Positions 1 through 11,104 of a DNA stretch of 64,000 nucleotides are shown here, piece after piece. This DNA comes from Isoetes taiwanensis. Its lineage: Eukaryota > Streptophyta > Lycopodiopsida > Isoetales > Isoetaceae. Position 1 is the stretch's first letter; each line of letters begins with the position of its first letter. The DNA lies in the NCBI GenBank assembly GCA_021234155.1, contig JAJEKV010000222.1:376001-440000 (forward strand), read 5' to 3'. The position numbers and the translations under genes were made by a program. Below the pieces are notes generated by a model that ran no database searches, had not been told where the DNA came from, and saw only the letters and a program-made list of their open reading frames with translations.

Positions 1-1565
1 GTGATTGCTCCAGGGGTTCTTGAAGAAAGGGATTTTCCTCCCTTGCAAGGCGCTGCGAGTAAGGGAGTGGAAGCTAATGGGAATTTGCATCAAACAAGTA
101 CAGAATCTAGTCCTAATGTAGGTGCTCAGCCCCAGGCAAATGATAGTGCTTGGAAGTCACCTGATTCTGTTACAAAAGTTTCATACCAAAGATTTAGTGA
201 TTGGCTTTGTAAAGATATATCTAGTGCATCTAGAAAGGCAAGGGTAGTTTTGCTTTTACAGGTATTGTCTGAAGGGAGTAAGGATGAGTTGTCCGCAATC
301 TTGGACACATTGAAAGCTTCGGCGGACTCGGCTTCAACAACAATTATCTCCGATGATGATATATTTTACGGTCGGGATCGGGATATAGTTGAAGCTTCTG
401 GTATTCCTGAGGTTGAGGTGGACCATCAAGCTCATATTAAGTGTGTTGAGAACCTATCCTCATGTGCAGTCCTTGGTTATTTCTTTGGTGGCTATTTGGA
501 TTTTTCACGGTTAGGTATGTGGTTTTATCTCGGCTTTTTGAGGCGCCTTGACTTCCTCCTTTTCACTCCATCAAGTTGTTGGCGAAAAACTTTGTTCTTA
601 TTATGTTTGAAAGTAGTGATGCAATTGGACTCCTTGGTATCAAGAGGGATTGATCCACTTGGTGGGGAGTATATGATGTATCGATATTACTCTCACGGTT
701 TTACACGGATATGGTTGGCGCATTAAAGATGCCTTGTTGGTTCTCGATACCTAATCTTCCTCTGTTCTAATGGCCCATCAATTTCTAGTTGCAATTGCAA
801 CCTGGTCTTGGGGTTCATATCTCACATTCCATCATGAGCGGTCCAGGATTTGTGTCTCAATGCCGGTGGACTCGGCTTTACCAGTTGTATAGTGGTGAAA
901 AGTGGGCCTTGGTATAAGAAGTTGGATCTTAAGCTTCCGAATGGTCGCAATTAGCCCGTTGTTTCACGACAAGGAGGCTTTTGCTAGCTTCCGTCGAGGC
1001 ACTCGTGCATCTCAGGCATCTGTTCAACCTTCTTCTCAGGCTCAAGCTCCCGTTGTTACTTCTTCATCTATTCATGATCAACCTTTACCATGGAAGATGT
1101 TCTAATTCCAGCTCCGACAGTGTCATCTTTAGCGCCATCATCTATACCTGTAGTTCATTCTTCTCTCCATGTTGATGCTTCTTCCTCTCATGTTTCTGAG
1201 GTTGTTATGGCTGATGGTCCTAATCTTCTGTGCACAAAAGAGTCATGGCAGCAGGTCAATTGGAAGAAGGCGGCAAGGAAGAAGTCTGTTATGTCATCTC
1301 ACGAGGCTATCCCGCCTCGTTCTATTCAGTGGCATGATAATTTGATGTCTGTTGATGATCATCTTGATATGGTGGACCATGTTGATTGTGATGAGGCCAT
1401 TAAACGCCTCACGGTGGCACAAGGAGTGTGAGTATATACTGTGTATGGGTGGTTTTGCTTAGTGGACTATTTCGTCCTCTAGGTTTTGAGTCCCATGTCA
1501 CAGGTCCCTTGTATGTATCTTGATTTTTCTTGATAATAGATTGTCGTCCTTCAAAGAAAAAGAAA
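1..1565 (+). mobile_element. L1-type LINE remnant: ORF1 (DUF4283-like) and 3' tail
   Basis: An open frame at 1-726 continues in shifted frames to about 1430. It has the order of plant L1 ORF1: a variable Ser-rich N-terminus, then a stretch reading like DUF4283 around 730-900 (a PNLPL-type motif, then a hydrophobic block, then RICV), then a Ser/Pro-rich tail with WQQVNWKKAARKKS at 1250-1290. Stops and frameshifts show it is dead. The sequence around 1530-1565 ends in a CGTCCTTCAAA-type tail followed by an A-rich run. The same tail is seen at the poly(A) end of the L1 copy near 34.67 kb. No RT segment separates ORF1 from the tail, so this is a deleted copy. It abuts the 3' side of the minus-strand gene at 1560-2853. 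DUF4283 is assigned by eye. Confidence 0.5.
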
Positions 1566-2853
1566 TCAAATTTGGCTTCATCACCATGACCAAGGAGGAA
1601 AAAAGTTTACCGCTTGGTGGAAAAAGTTTCAGACCCCTTGAACAAATGTCACAAGTGATGAGGATCCTGTAGTCTCCAACAGAAGGGGCGTACAGTGAAA
1701 ATGACGTGCCATTCTCCATTGACCATTTCGCAAGCTCACCCTCCAGCAACCCTTGAACTTGTTTTTTATTTGCTTCCAACACAAGCTTTACACGTTCACC
1801 TGTGTAGCGAATAATTAGGAGGTAGTTAGGGAATATAAAACCTAGAAAACTCTGGAGCAAAAAATCAGAAATCCAAAAGTGTAAAAGTGCAGACCTGGCC
1901 TAAGTTTTTCATCATCATGGCTCATCTTGACTCTAGCAAAATATTTATCCAAATGGGCCTTTGTTTTGCAATGCGAGGCAAAAAAGTTGTACCACATATC
2001 TTCACTGCCTGTCCCATATTCACTGTTACATTCATGGCAATAGATCTTGAACTTGGCTTTACCATCCTCGTCGCATGAGGTGAGCTCAAATTTGTCATGC
2101 CTGTTGATTGTTACAAGCTTTCTCCTCACTTTTTCTATGCGCCGTTTATACGCTGCTACTTCTCCAGGCCTTGCAAGCTTTGATTGCATCCGGCTGACTT
2201 GTCTTGAACCTTCTCCTTCACCTTCACTAAAAGTTCTAATACAGCAATATGGAGTATTAATACCACAACTAAAAAATACAAGAAAAAATTGTAGCATAAG
2301 TGAAGTTATATACCTTTTCGTCACGCTTTTACGTAGTACTTCTGGATGATTCTAGTGATCCCACATCGGTCAGAGGTTCAAATCGAGGTTTCTTAAAAAC
2401 TGGCATGGCATATTCATCAACGATATCATACTCTTTGTCTGCTTCAAATACAGGTTGCTTGGGTTGCTTCACAGCCAACTCATTGGCAAATGCCACATCG
2501 GCGGAGGCTCGGATCGAGGTTTCTTAAAAGGCGGCATGTCACATTCATGCAAAGTTCAAGATCGCAAGGATATCACACTCTTTATGCCTTCAAATCTGAG
2601 GTTGCTTCACAACCAACTCATTGGCAAATGCAACTTCTACTGTGTTCTCAGGACAAAAATGCCTCTCTTCCTGCTTTCGTGAAATAGGAATCCATCGTAA
2701 ACCCAGGAAGCAAAACTCTTTGCCCTTCAGTTCATCTACTTCTATCTCTCTTCGAACCACACTATAGCTGTTGTTTGGTGGGCAATGCACGTACCCAATC
2801 TCATTTTTCTCCAAAAAAATAAACATTGGCCTGACTGTATCCTCATGTGACAT
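1560..2853 (-). pseudogene. Multi-exon zinc-finger gene of unknown function, 3' end lost to an L1 tail
   Basis: Three exons can be proposed on the minus strand. Exon A starts at ATG 2853 and runs to a donor near 2330; it contains two copies of a roughly 43-residue unit (VAFANEL.VKQP ... KKPR.EP), the first of which is broken by stops. Exon B runs from about 2225 to 1895 and encodes an Arg/Lys-rich segment, then CHEC followed about 20 residues later by HCKTKAH, a C2H2-like or BED-like zinc site. Exon C runs from 1799 and holds CDIC followed by GLKLFPPSGK. The 95-bp intron 1800-1894 has GT and AG ends and joins B to C in frame (phase 1). The last residues before the stop at 1498-1500 derive from the L1 tail, so the true C-terminus is missing. 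A possible upstream exon ending at the CAAG/GTAAGG donor near 3064 was also noticed. I do not recognise the family; a nucleic-acid-binding role is only inferred from the zinc site. Confidence 0.5.
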
Positions 2854-2859
2854 TGGAAT

Positions 2860-4440
2860 GAGTTAAAAAACAAGAAACAAATCTTGATGGACTTTATATG
2901 AGAATGAATGCAGCCCCTTAAACTAGAAGCGATTTAGTCCTCTTAGAACATTTATAGGGTTTGTAGCAATGCCCTAGCAATGCTCAGTAACAATGCATTT
3001 CCACGATTGATTCTAACTTCTGATGTCGAACCACGCTACTAAACCTCCAAAAACTACCTTACCTTGCAGATTGTAGCTCGGGCAGCACGTCATGGGCTTT
3101 CTCTCGATGGGCTCGACCTCGAGGAACACAAGATCCGGGAGAAGACTCGAGGCGGGAGGGACTCGTCGATTCCAAAAAAAAATTTGTTTGGGCCCCTTCA
3201 CGTATACGGACGGGGGGGGGGGAGGGGAACCATTGAAGGTACCCCCTCACATATGCATAAAAAAATCAACCCTTAGAACTGCCGTATGTATACGTACGGA
3301 TTGCCCTAAAAAGGGACCCCCTTCCGTACATGCACATGTATGGGGGTCCCAAGAAGATGTGCACCCCCCGAGGTCAAGCTTCGGTGCCCAGCCTGGTCGT
3401 CCTTTCCCATCCTCGGAACAAGACCGCCTGTAAGGGAACAGAGACGGCGAGCCCCGTTGAATGCAGATTGGGTCTCAGACCTTTGATTATGCCAGGTTCT
3501 GTCATTCCGCTGTTCTAACTGACTAAACTATTCCGCTCACCGCACCGATTCCACCCCATCATCTGACAAGCAAGCGAATATGATTCACGATCCTGTGCCG
3601 CGCAACTCGGTGAACGAGGGAAAGACAACTTCCATCGGGTGAACGAGGCGCAGGGCGGGGTACGGGTAGCAGAGCCAACAAAAGTCGAAGAACGGGGTGG
3701 AGAATCATGCATGGTCGTTCGGGTAGCAAGCAAAGGCTTAGTGCCATTTTATGAGTCACTATAAACAAGGGAGAGGGATATAAAAAGAAAAGAGTGGGAA
3801 CAGTTCAGGCCAAATCCTGGAGAAAGCTAAAAAGTGCTGTTCGATGAGCCTGCATAGTATTAGGTAGTTGGTTAGGTATCTGCTGACCAAGCCAATGATG
3901 CTTAGCTGATCTTTTCAGATGATCAGCCACACCGGGGCTTTGGAACCCAACCCTCTTCATACCAAGACATAACTTGTATTTATTCACTTCGTATCAGTCT
4001 TAACCTCACTCACTTTTATTTAGTATACTCATCCCTACTCCCCGAGTCAATATATAAATAGGCCGCCTTTTTGGATGACGGAACGTTCCACCAGTTCTCC
4101 ATCCATCTCTAAGGCTGATCATGAAACACCATAAGCAGCAGGATGTTGAGGTCCAGAATTCAAAGTAAAATTATCGATTCGACAAGATCAAATGGGTAAA
4201 GAGTTCAAATTACATTATCCAGCCTGATGTTTTTGATGACTTTGCCTTTCTTGAAGTTCATCTGCAAATGCACTTAAATCTGAAACTATATTCCCACCAA
4301 GCTTCCACCAAACTTGAGATAAAGCTCATAACTTGGTTGATGGTATCACAAGTAATATTTCAAATCTTTTCAATTCCATCAAGCCTAGATGTAATGGTCT
4401 TGGCCACTTGATGGGTCAATATACGTATTTATATATGTAT
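2860..4440. other. Unassigned region, no convincing gene
   Basis: GC-richer sequence at 3060-3700 gives several overlapping short frames on both strands, none with recognisable content. A poly-G run lies near 3212-3222. A TATA-like motif (TATATAAATAGG) lies near 4050 with no supported ORF downstream. I see no RNA gene or mobile-element terminus here. Confidence 0.4.
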
Positions 4441-4870
4441 GTACACATGCATGGCATGTATGCAGCATGAGTCTAAGGTTTTGATTGGAGAAAGGATTGT
4501 TGCAGAAGGCAGGGTCCTTCAAACTTTCTCCTCATCTAACTGCTTGGCTCTTTAAACGTGCTCGAAACATCAGTTTCATGACTTGGCAATATAGTATCAC
4601 TAAATTTTGATGGTTGTGGGCCCATATCTCAGGTTAACTATTTCGACCTGAGACTATCATACTGTGACACAATTTTGTATGGTTTCAATTATGGGACAGA
4701 TGCCCATGCTCATATTTGGTTTTTATTATATCATATCTACCATAAAGATATGATCGTCATCATTGTTTTATACTGGCTTGCTTTTTGGTTAGCCTTGACC
4801 AAGGGTAATTATCATATTGTACTTGTTTTCTTATAATAATGAATAAAAAATCTCTTTCCTTCAAAAAAGA
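4440..4870 (+). mobile_element. L1 3'-end fragment (probable)
   Basis: The stretch ends ATAATGAATAAAAAATCTC followed by TTTCCTTCAAAAAA. This is close to the 3' tails of the L1 copies that end at 11.07, 34.67 and 39.24 kb. No coding capacity remains, and I could not find a clean target-site duplication. Confidence 0.4.
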
Positions 4871-5077
4871 GAGGAAAAAAAAAAGCTGATTTGAGACATT
4901 GAAAAAGACTATGGGTATAAAAAACTAAACTGGAGGTCCAAAACTGCATGCAAAACATGCATGCATGCATGCTCCTCCTCATGAGAATCTCGCCCCTACA
5001 GAGCGGATCGATTCGCATCTCACGAGGACTCGCATCATGCATCCAAGCTGCCAATAAGAAGTCATGCATCATGCATC

Positions 5078-5201
5078 TGCCCCATATAAACCTTTTTAAA
5101 ATCCTTCATCAATGAGTTCACATCTTCTTTTAGAAATTCTGCCCCATATAAACCTTTTTAAAATCCTTCATTAATGAGTTCACATCTTCTTTTAGAAATT
5201 C
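5078..5201. repeat. 62-bp direct tandem duplication
   Basis: Two copies (5078-5139 and 5140-5201) beginning TGCCCCATATAAACC are identical except for about one base. Read on the minus strand, each gives a frame containing LKEDVNSLMKDFKK, so it may derive from an old gag-like or coiled-coil coding sequence. The rest of 5200-6200 shows no gene. Confidence 0.8.
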
Positions 5202-6212
5202 CTGCATTGCTTCCATCACAAAAGCCTTCATAGCTTCCACCATCTGTTGCATAGAAAGGGCTTGAGATTTTTCCATAGAGCTTTCATATTTATCAACAAA
5301 ACCTGTTAGTGGAGACTAAATTTCTACTGCAAGCAAAGCATCAAAATCAAGCTTTGAAGATGTCATGGAAAGGTTGCCATGGAGATGTCATGGACCTATC
5401 TATAGACGAAAGCATCTTGTCAGCTCTATATGCTGTCATCTCTTAGCACCACTTGCCCTTCCACTGCCTGCTAGATGGTAGTTACAGATAGAAGAATTGC
5501 ACTCGTACTTGGTGGTGGATTTGTGATAAGTTGCTCCATCCGAAGATCTCAACATTTTGATTGGAGAATATTCAAGGGCACTTGTGTGTGGGTGCATTTA
5601 GCCCATTGTGGTCTTCGTGCCTCTGCGATATCTCCATTTTGAAGATTGAGTCACTTGAACATTGTCTGTAACGAGCTTGGCCCGTTAGCAAGCATTAAAA
5701 AAAAATAAAAAAAAATTATTAAACAAAAATAAGCATTACAAGATATAAATATCTCATCTAGTTCTGAAGCACAAGAAAATGCTGCTGAAAAATGAGCCTG
5801 AAGCATTATATACTTATTTCTGACATAGAAGACTAATTAATGCAGTCCCTCACTTCTTTCATGAGGGAGGAAGACTTATAAGGCATCAGTATCTTAGTCT
5901 GGGTTGCAGCAATAACACTACAAACATATGAGTAAATGCCTAAGAAAATGTGCAATCTACGACACTTGTAGATTGACCACTGTGACTAACCAGACCCTAG
6001 ATGAAATGCCTTCTGCTTAGGTAGGGCCCATACACCTAGATAGCGATGCCAAGAGGAACTTACACGTAAACACCTATACAAAACTTACCACCAAAGTACA
6101 GAAACTTTAGGATGGAGCAACTTATCCCAAAGCCAGCGCCATGTATGACCACACATGGGTTTTGGAATTTGCAATTGCCATCCTTTTGGTAGTGGGAGAG
6201 GTCATGGAGCTA

Positions 6213-6216
<4 letters not shown>
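5202..6216. other. No supported gene
   Basis: AT-rich sequence with an A-rich run at about 5697-5720, possibly the tail of a decayed retroelement. No open frame, RNA gene or repeat boundary could be supported. Confidence 0.4.
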
Positions 6217-6243
<27 letters not shown>

Positions 6244-6556
6244 AATAGTATTTTTATGTCATGCCACATTGGCAGCATCCATGAGGACATACGACGGACA
6301 TTCAGAGACTTGAACACAAGATCTCTTATTTGCTAACCCAATGGACTAACCACTAAACCGAAGTGGAGAGTCTTCAATCTGAGCAAAATTGTGGTGGTTG
6401 GGTGCAGAACTGGGACTTCTCAGACGGTCACCCATCCCAATACTATTCCGATCCAAGCACGCTTAAGTTCGGAGTTCTATACTATTCCGATCCAAGCGCG
6501 CTTAAGTTCGGAGTTCTGATGGAATCCGTCGTGGTAGCACTGGTATGACCATACCA
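6217..6556 (-). mobile_element. Composite SINE-like unit: 5S rRNA-like head, tRNA-like part, GATA tail
   Basis: Read on the minus strand, 6550 to 6400 closely resembles plant 5S rRNA. It has the ATCAGAACTCCGAA start, an A-box-like TTAAGCGTGCTTGG and the GGGATGGGTGACC C-box, and ends near TGCACCC. A 39-bp internal piece (6440-6478 and 6479-6517) is duplicated. After about 35 bp a tRNA-like stretch follows (about 6360 to 6300) with an A-box-like TTAGTGGTTAGTCC and a B-box-like TGTTCAAGTCTC. The unit ends in a TATC/GATA simple-repeat tail at 6217-6247. The order 5S, tRNA, tail fits a Pol III SINE. Alternatives are a 5S pseudogene next to an unrelated tRNA-SINE, or a Cassandra-type TRIM LTR fragment. 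No target-site duplication was found. Confidence 0.55.
6440..6517 (-). repeat. 39-bp tandem duplication inside the 5S rRNA-like sequence
   Basis: The segment covering the 5S A-box region occurs twice in direct succession and differs by one base (CACG versus CGCG). It duplicates part of the internal Pol III promoter, so the unit cannot be a functional 5S gene. Confidence 0.85.
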
Positions 6557-6559
6557 ATA

Positions 6560-7478
6560 CATGATAAGGAGATGATATATGGAGCGGACAAGGTACCAAG
6601 CTTCAAATTAATTTTTCGCTCAAGAATTCCTCATTATTCAAGGTAATGCCATAGAAAACAATATTTAAGGTGGAAGGCGATGTCGTTAATCTTATTATGC
6701 AAAAGACGATTATGATATGGTAGGAAATATCTATGGGGCAAGAGAAATAGAAATAAAGTCAATTTATGCCAAACCATTAAACCGAATAGAAGTGTAACAT
6801 TAAGATAAGGTTAATACTAATATGGCCTTTTAAAAAAGGGGGTGAAGGCCTTACTACATAGAAGGCAACCATAGCAGATAAGGAATAAGGGTGGACAACA
6901 GACAGTCAGCAGGAAAAAGGCTTAGACTGCTATAGTACATCGACGACCAAAGGACAACATCTCGGACCAAAGGCTGACGTCTGCTACAGCGCCTGCGACC
7001 AACTCTGCTCAATGACCAACTTTTGGCAACTGTGACTAAGAGCAGTTACTGATCCAGCTTCCAATTCTTCTTTTCTATCCTTTACTTGATCCTGAAACAT
7101 TAGCTAAATAGTTTATGTGAGGATTGGATGGTTGGCAGAATTGTGGTTTTTCCATATTCTATCCAGAGCTAAACCTTTAACTCCTAGCTCTTCTAGAACT
7201 TGTGAATTTGCTAGCAAGTGCCTCTAGTGCTACCATTGGATTTCCCTTTATCCTTTCTATTTTAAAAAATCTAGTTTTTCTTAGAAGTTCTCTTGCTCGG
7301 ATCGCCCAATTAGGTGATGACCTTTGGCCTTAAGGGCCGGTACTATGTTTAGAATCCTTTATTCTCTAATAATTGTTCTTTCAAGATCAACATTGAGTTC
7401 ACACTTCTTACCAAGAATTGATATAGTTTATGAGGCATAGTGATAAAGCCTTGAAAAGGTTGGGGCCCATTGGATAAT
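6560..7478 (+). repeat. R1 repeat family, left copy (split by L1)
   Basis: 6600-6720 (CAAGAATTCCTCATTATTC and following) matches 28520-28640. The end of the segment (AAAGCCTTGAAAAGGTTGG) matches 11274-11300. These copies define a dispersed low-coding repeat, R1. The family has a TTGGTATCAGACC primer-binding-like site near 11160, so it may be a decayed LTR retrotransposon. The L1 at 7487 interrupts this copy. Confidence 0.45.
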
Positions 7479-7486
7479 GAGTTTCA
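7479..7486. repeat. Target-site duplication, left (GAGTTTCA)
   Basis: The 8-bp GAGTTTCA recurs at 11097-11104, immediately after the poly(A) of the L1. The flanks rejoin into sequence resembling 11290-11340. Confidence 0.75.
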
Positions 7487-7857
7487 AAAAACTCATGAAC
7501 ATGTAAGAACTGGATTAAGGAATGGGGAAAGGCTAGACAGAGAAAATGTATAGAAGAGAAGAACAATCTCCTCAAGGAAATGAAGGAGATCAGACAAAAG
7601 TTAGAACTCACTCCTCTATGTGCCAATTTACATAAACAGGAAGTTCTGTTGAAAAATAATATCAAAGCCATAGAAGAGAAGGAAGCAAAGGGTATGGCTT
7701 TAAGGGCCAAAATCTGCCAGTACAACAAAATGGATCAAGGCAGCTCCAAATATTTTTTCAGAGTTGCCAAAAATAAATTAATTAATAATGCTATTACAAT
7801 ATTGGATCAGGAAAATGGAGAGAAAATAGAGGAGGAGCAAAGCTTAAGGCAAAATTT

Positions 7858-9120
7858 ATGGAACAATATAGCAATATATTTAAGGGCACTGATTACAGTG
7901 CTCAAGAAGAGGAGAATATGAATAATTTTTTCAATAACATCCCAGCTACCATACTTATGGAGGAGGATTCGCATGGCTATCCTGATGAAAGGGAGGTGCT
8001 GCAAGTCTTGAAAAACATGGAGAAAGGGAAAAGCCCAGGGCCTGATGACTTTCCCCCCAAATTCTTTCTGACCTTCTGGGTAGTTATGAAGGAGGACTTT
8101 ATGGAGTTCATTAAAGGAGCCTGGGATGCAGCCTCTCTATACCCTGCATTTAGCTCCAGCCTTATTACCTTAATCCCTAAAACCAAAAATCCCAGCAGAA
8201 TAAATGGTTGGAGGCCAATATCTCTGACCAATACTACTTACAAAATCCTAGCAAAGATTCTTGCCTTCGGTATTCTCATGCACCTTCACAAATCAGTCAG
8301 TAGCTGTCAATCAGGTTTTCTATCTGGTAGATTTATTCTTGACAACTACATTGCTGCCAGTGAAGCAATCCACTGGAACAGGCTATCCAAACAAAACTGT
8401 ATGCTGCTCAAATTAGACTTCAAAAGAGCTTATGATTCTATAACTTGGCCCTTTTTAAAGAGAGCAATGATCCATATAGGTATTCACCAGACTCTTATAG
8501 ACAAAATCATGGCACTTAACAACCTTACTTCCTCCAGTCTGATCATAAATGGCTCCCCAAGCAATTCCTTCCCTATAAGAAGAGGGGTCAGACAAGGATA
8601 TCCCCTGGCCCCATATCTTTTTCTCTGTGTAGCAGAAATGCTCACGAGAGTTGTTCAAGGTCTTCAACAGCAAGGTTTGATTCAGGGAATTCAAATGCCA
8701 GGGTCGGATAAGCAGCTTACTATCATGCAGTATGCTGATGATACCTTTATTCTTTTAAAAGCCAATCAAAATAGTTTCAATGTTCTGTTAGATAGCATTC
8801 AAAATTTTGTTTGTGTCTCGGGAGTTCACCTTAATCTAAACAAATGCAGTATCTTATGGAAGAACCCTACAGATTCTATAAATACCAGGGGAATCAAAAT
8901 CAATCCAGCCAATCAAGCCATCACCCTCCTTGGTCTCCCTTTAGCCATTAACCTTCCTAAGAAGGAGGTGTGGAGACCTATAGTAAGCAGAATCAGAAAG
9001 AAACTTCTGTCTCTCTCTCCCAATCTTTCCTTTGCTGGCAGAGTCCTTATAGCTAATGTAGTGCTGGCCAGCACCCATGTCGACTTCTCCTCTCATTGCC
9101 AACAAGGAAACTTACAATGA
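7858..9120 (+). pseudogene. L1 ORF2 reverse transcriptase domain
   Basis: This 420-residue frame carries the classic non-LTR RT motifs in order: GKSPGPDDFPPKFF, LITLIPK ... WRPISLTN, QSGFLSGRFILDN, KLDFKRAYDSITW, RRGVRQGYPLAP, then YADD at 8731-8742, the Asp pair of the active site, and finally LGLPL. The enzyme would reverse-transcribe its own mRNA at a nicked chromosomal target. The upstream linker (7580-7920) and the downstream connector are in other frames, so no full ORF2 can be read. The domain itself has no internal stop and keeps the catalytic residues, which suggests a moderately recent insertion. Confidence 0.9.
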
Positions 9121-9350
9121 CATTGAAAAATGTCTAAGAGAATACATCTGGAAAGGTATGCACTTTGTTAGATGGGAGGAAATTACTCATAGCAAAAAGG
9201 AGGGAGGTCTGGGCCTGAAAATTCTTCAAAAACACAGCCAGGCTCTGGGTGCTAAATATGTTTGGAAAGCAATAAATGGTTGGAATTCCCCAGCCATGGA
9301 GTTTATCAAATATTGGTTGCAGGTTAGCAGACCTTTTGGGATGAAGAAAT

Positions 9351-10226
9351 ATGCTCATCAATTTATTATCAATATGCTCATCAATTTATTATTATGATTC
9401 TATTTATTATCAATTTAAGTGTGCCCCCAATACCTCCCCTTTGATGAGGAAAATTTTTGAGGCCTGGAATCTAGTGGTAGAAGGGTTTGAACATAAAGAG
9501 ATTGGTTATGATAGTGCCAATTTCTCCCTTTTCTGGTCACCTATTTTTGCTAAAGAGAATGATGTTTGCTGGGCCCTCAAGCATCCCCAAATATGGAAAA
9601 AGTGGAAAGAAGCAGGGATAACACAGCTACAACATCTTTGGGAAGGAGACAAATGGTGTAGTTGGGAATATATAAAGCTGGTGGTTAAAGGCAAGAAAAT
9701 AGATAAGGTGATCTTTGACACCATTATGAATGTTGCTAACACTCAAAGTGAATGCCAAAGCCCCAAAAATCCAAACTCTCACATTATGAATTCTGATCAG
9801 TACAAAGTGGCCCTGGGATATAAGGTTCTGGCCCCAACTAAGTCCTCGACTCAGGCTGTCAAGTGGCATGTTCCTAACAAACACCTCATGAACATATTGA
9901 AGAATAATTGGAAATCTTATTCTCATCCTAAAATGCAAGTGTTTATTTGGAGATGCCTTCATAATGCTCTTCCTTCTAACTGTAATATGTTCAAGAGGTG
10001 TGAGGATCTTCAAGACAGCCCCGGGTGTAAGCTTTGTGGGGGCAATTCTGAAACCATAAGCCATATGTTCGATTGCCCCAAAATCAAAGAATTCTGGAGA
10101 TGGCTGGATGCTTACCTAAGGACAAAAGGCCACAACTTAGGCAATTGGGCCAATATCATGGACCTCCTAAAGGGTTCAAACAGGTTCTTAAACACTATCA
10201 GACAGACTGCCCTTTGGATCATATGA
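9351..10226 (+). pseudogene. L1 ORF2 C-terminal region with zf-RVT motif
   Basis: This 291-residue frame follows the RT after frameshifts. It contains a Trp-rich connector (WKKWKEAGITQL, WEYIKL) and ends with a CKLCGGNSE ... MFDCPK zinc motif (about 10027-10080), typical of the reverse-transcriptase zinc-binding region of plant L1 elements. The family assignment is firm by position and motif. The role of the zinc motif, thought to be RNA or DNA binding during integration, comes from general knowledge of LINEs. Confidence 0.75.
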
Positions 10227-11104
10227 AAACACAGGAACAGGGTAAATTATTCAAATCAAAGGGTGGATGTAGCCTGGATGAAAGTAGCCTTTCAAATTGA
10301 GATATCCAAGATTGCCATGGCACATAAAAATAGCAAACAAGATAAATATGATTGTGCTTGGTTATCAATAGGGAATTTTGTTGGTTTACACAATATCTTT
10401 GTTAGTGATATGCTTATCTCTAATGATCATTTTATGGTGTTCAGGGCTGCTGATTGCCCTTACAACGAGGATGAACTGTAAGCCAAACCTCCCTGACCTG
10501 TCTAATTTTGCTGCTGCTACAGAGATTTTTAATAACCAGCAACTCTGGTCTCTTTCTCCCTCTATTGACCAAGATTTGGAAAAACTAAAACCTTTCATGT
10601 TAAACGGTTACCAGGCACATATTCTTGACAGATTCCTCTTTTGTTATGAGAGACTGCTAACTGATGACCAGTTCTCCCACTTTCAGATATGTTTTATCAC
10701 CACAAAGCCTTGCAGGATGCTCATGGGGAGGCCATCATCCTTTTTTCTGAAACAGCCCCTCTTTGGTTCTTTGCTTTCCCACCTGAATGGAATGACATTG
10801 GCTGGCAGCTGGATCCGGTGGCTTCGGATTTGGTGATCATTGATGAAGAGGAGGCCGACTCAGACTTAGATTTTCTGGTTCAAGATCTTCCACTCTGATA
10901 GTGATCGGGTTACACCTGATACAGTTTGTTTTGTATAGAGGACTCTGGTCCCAATTTTGTCAGTAGTGTATATGTGTGCTAAAGGCACAATTTTTGTGAA
11001 CCTTAATGGTTCCTGCAAATCTCTGATGTAACTTTCGGATGAGTAATATAAATCTTCCTTTTCTCCAAAAAAAAAAAAAAAAAAAAAAAAAAGAGAGAGT
11101 TTCA

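Larger units (their letters stand above)
7487..11096 (+). mobile_element. 5'-truncated L1-type LINE with target-site duplications
   Basis: The element starts inside ORF2, upstream of the RT, and ends in about 25 A residues at 11067-11092. It is flanked by GAGTTTCA repeats. Its coding content follows L1 order: a helical pre-RT linker (7580-7920), reverse transcriptase (7858-9120), a connector (9077-10226) with a Cys/His zf-RVT motif at about 10027-10077 (CKLCGG ... HMFDC), and a C-terminal tail to about 10898. The endonuclease domain and ORF1 are missing. At least three frame changes (near 7900, 9100 and 9390) show it is inactive. Confidence 0.9.

Noticed and set aside
3059-3433. Overlapping ORFs on both strands in a GC-rich patch
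   Set aside because: Several mutually exclusive frames, none with recognisable content. One end at the 3064 donor may be an exon but is not enough to call.
6400-6550. Functional 5S rRNA gene
   Set aside because: It has an internal 39-bp duplication and diverged ends, and it is a single unit with no adjacent 5S array.
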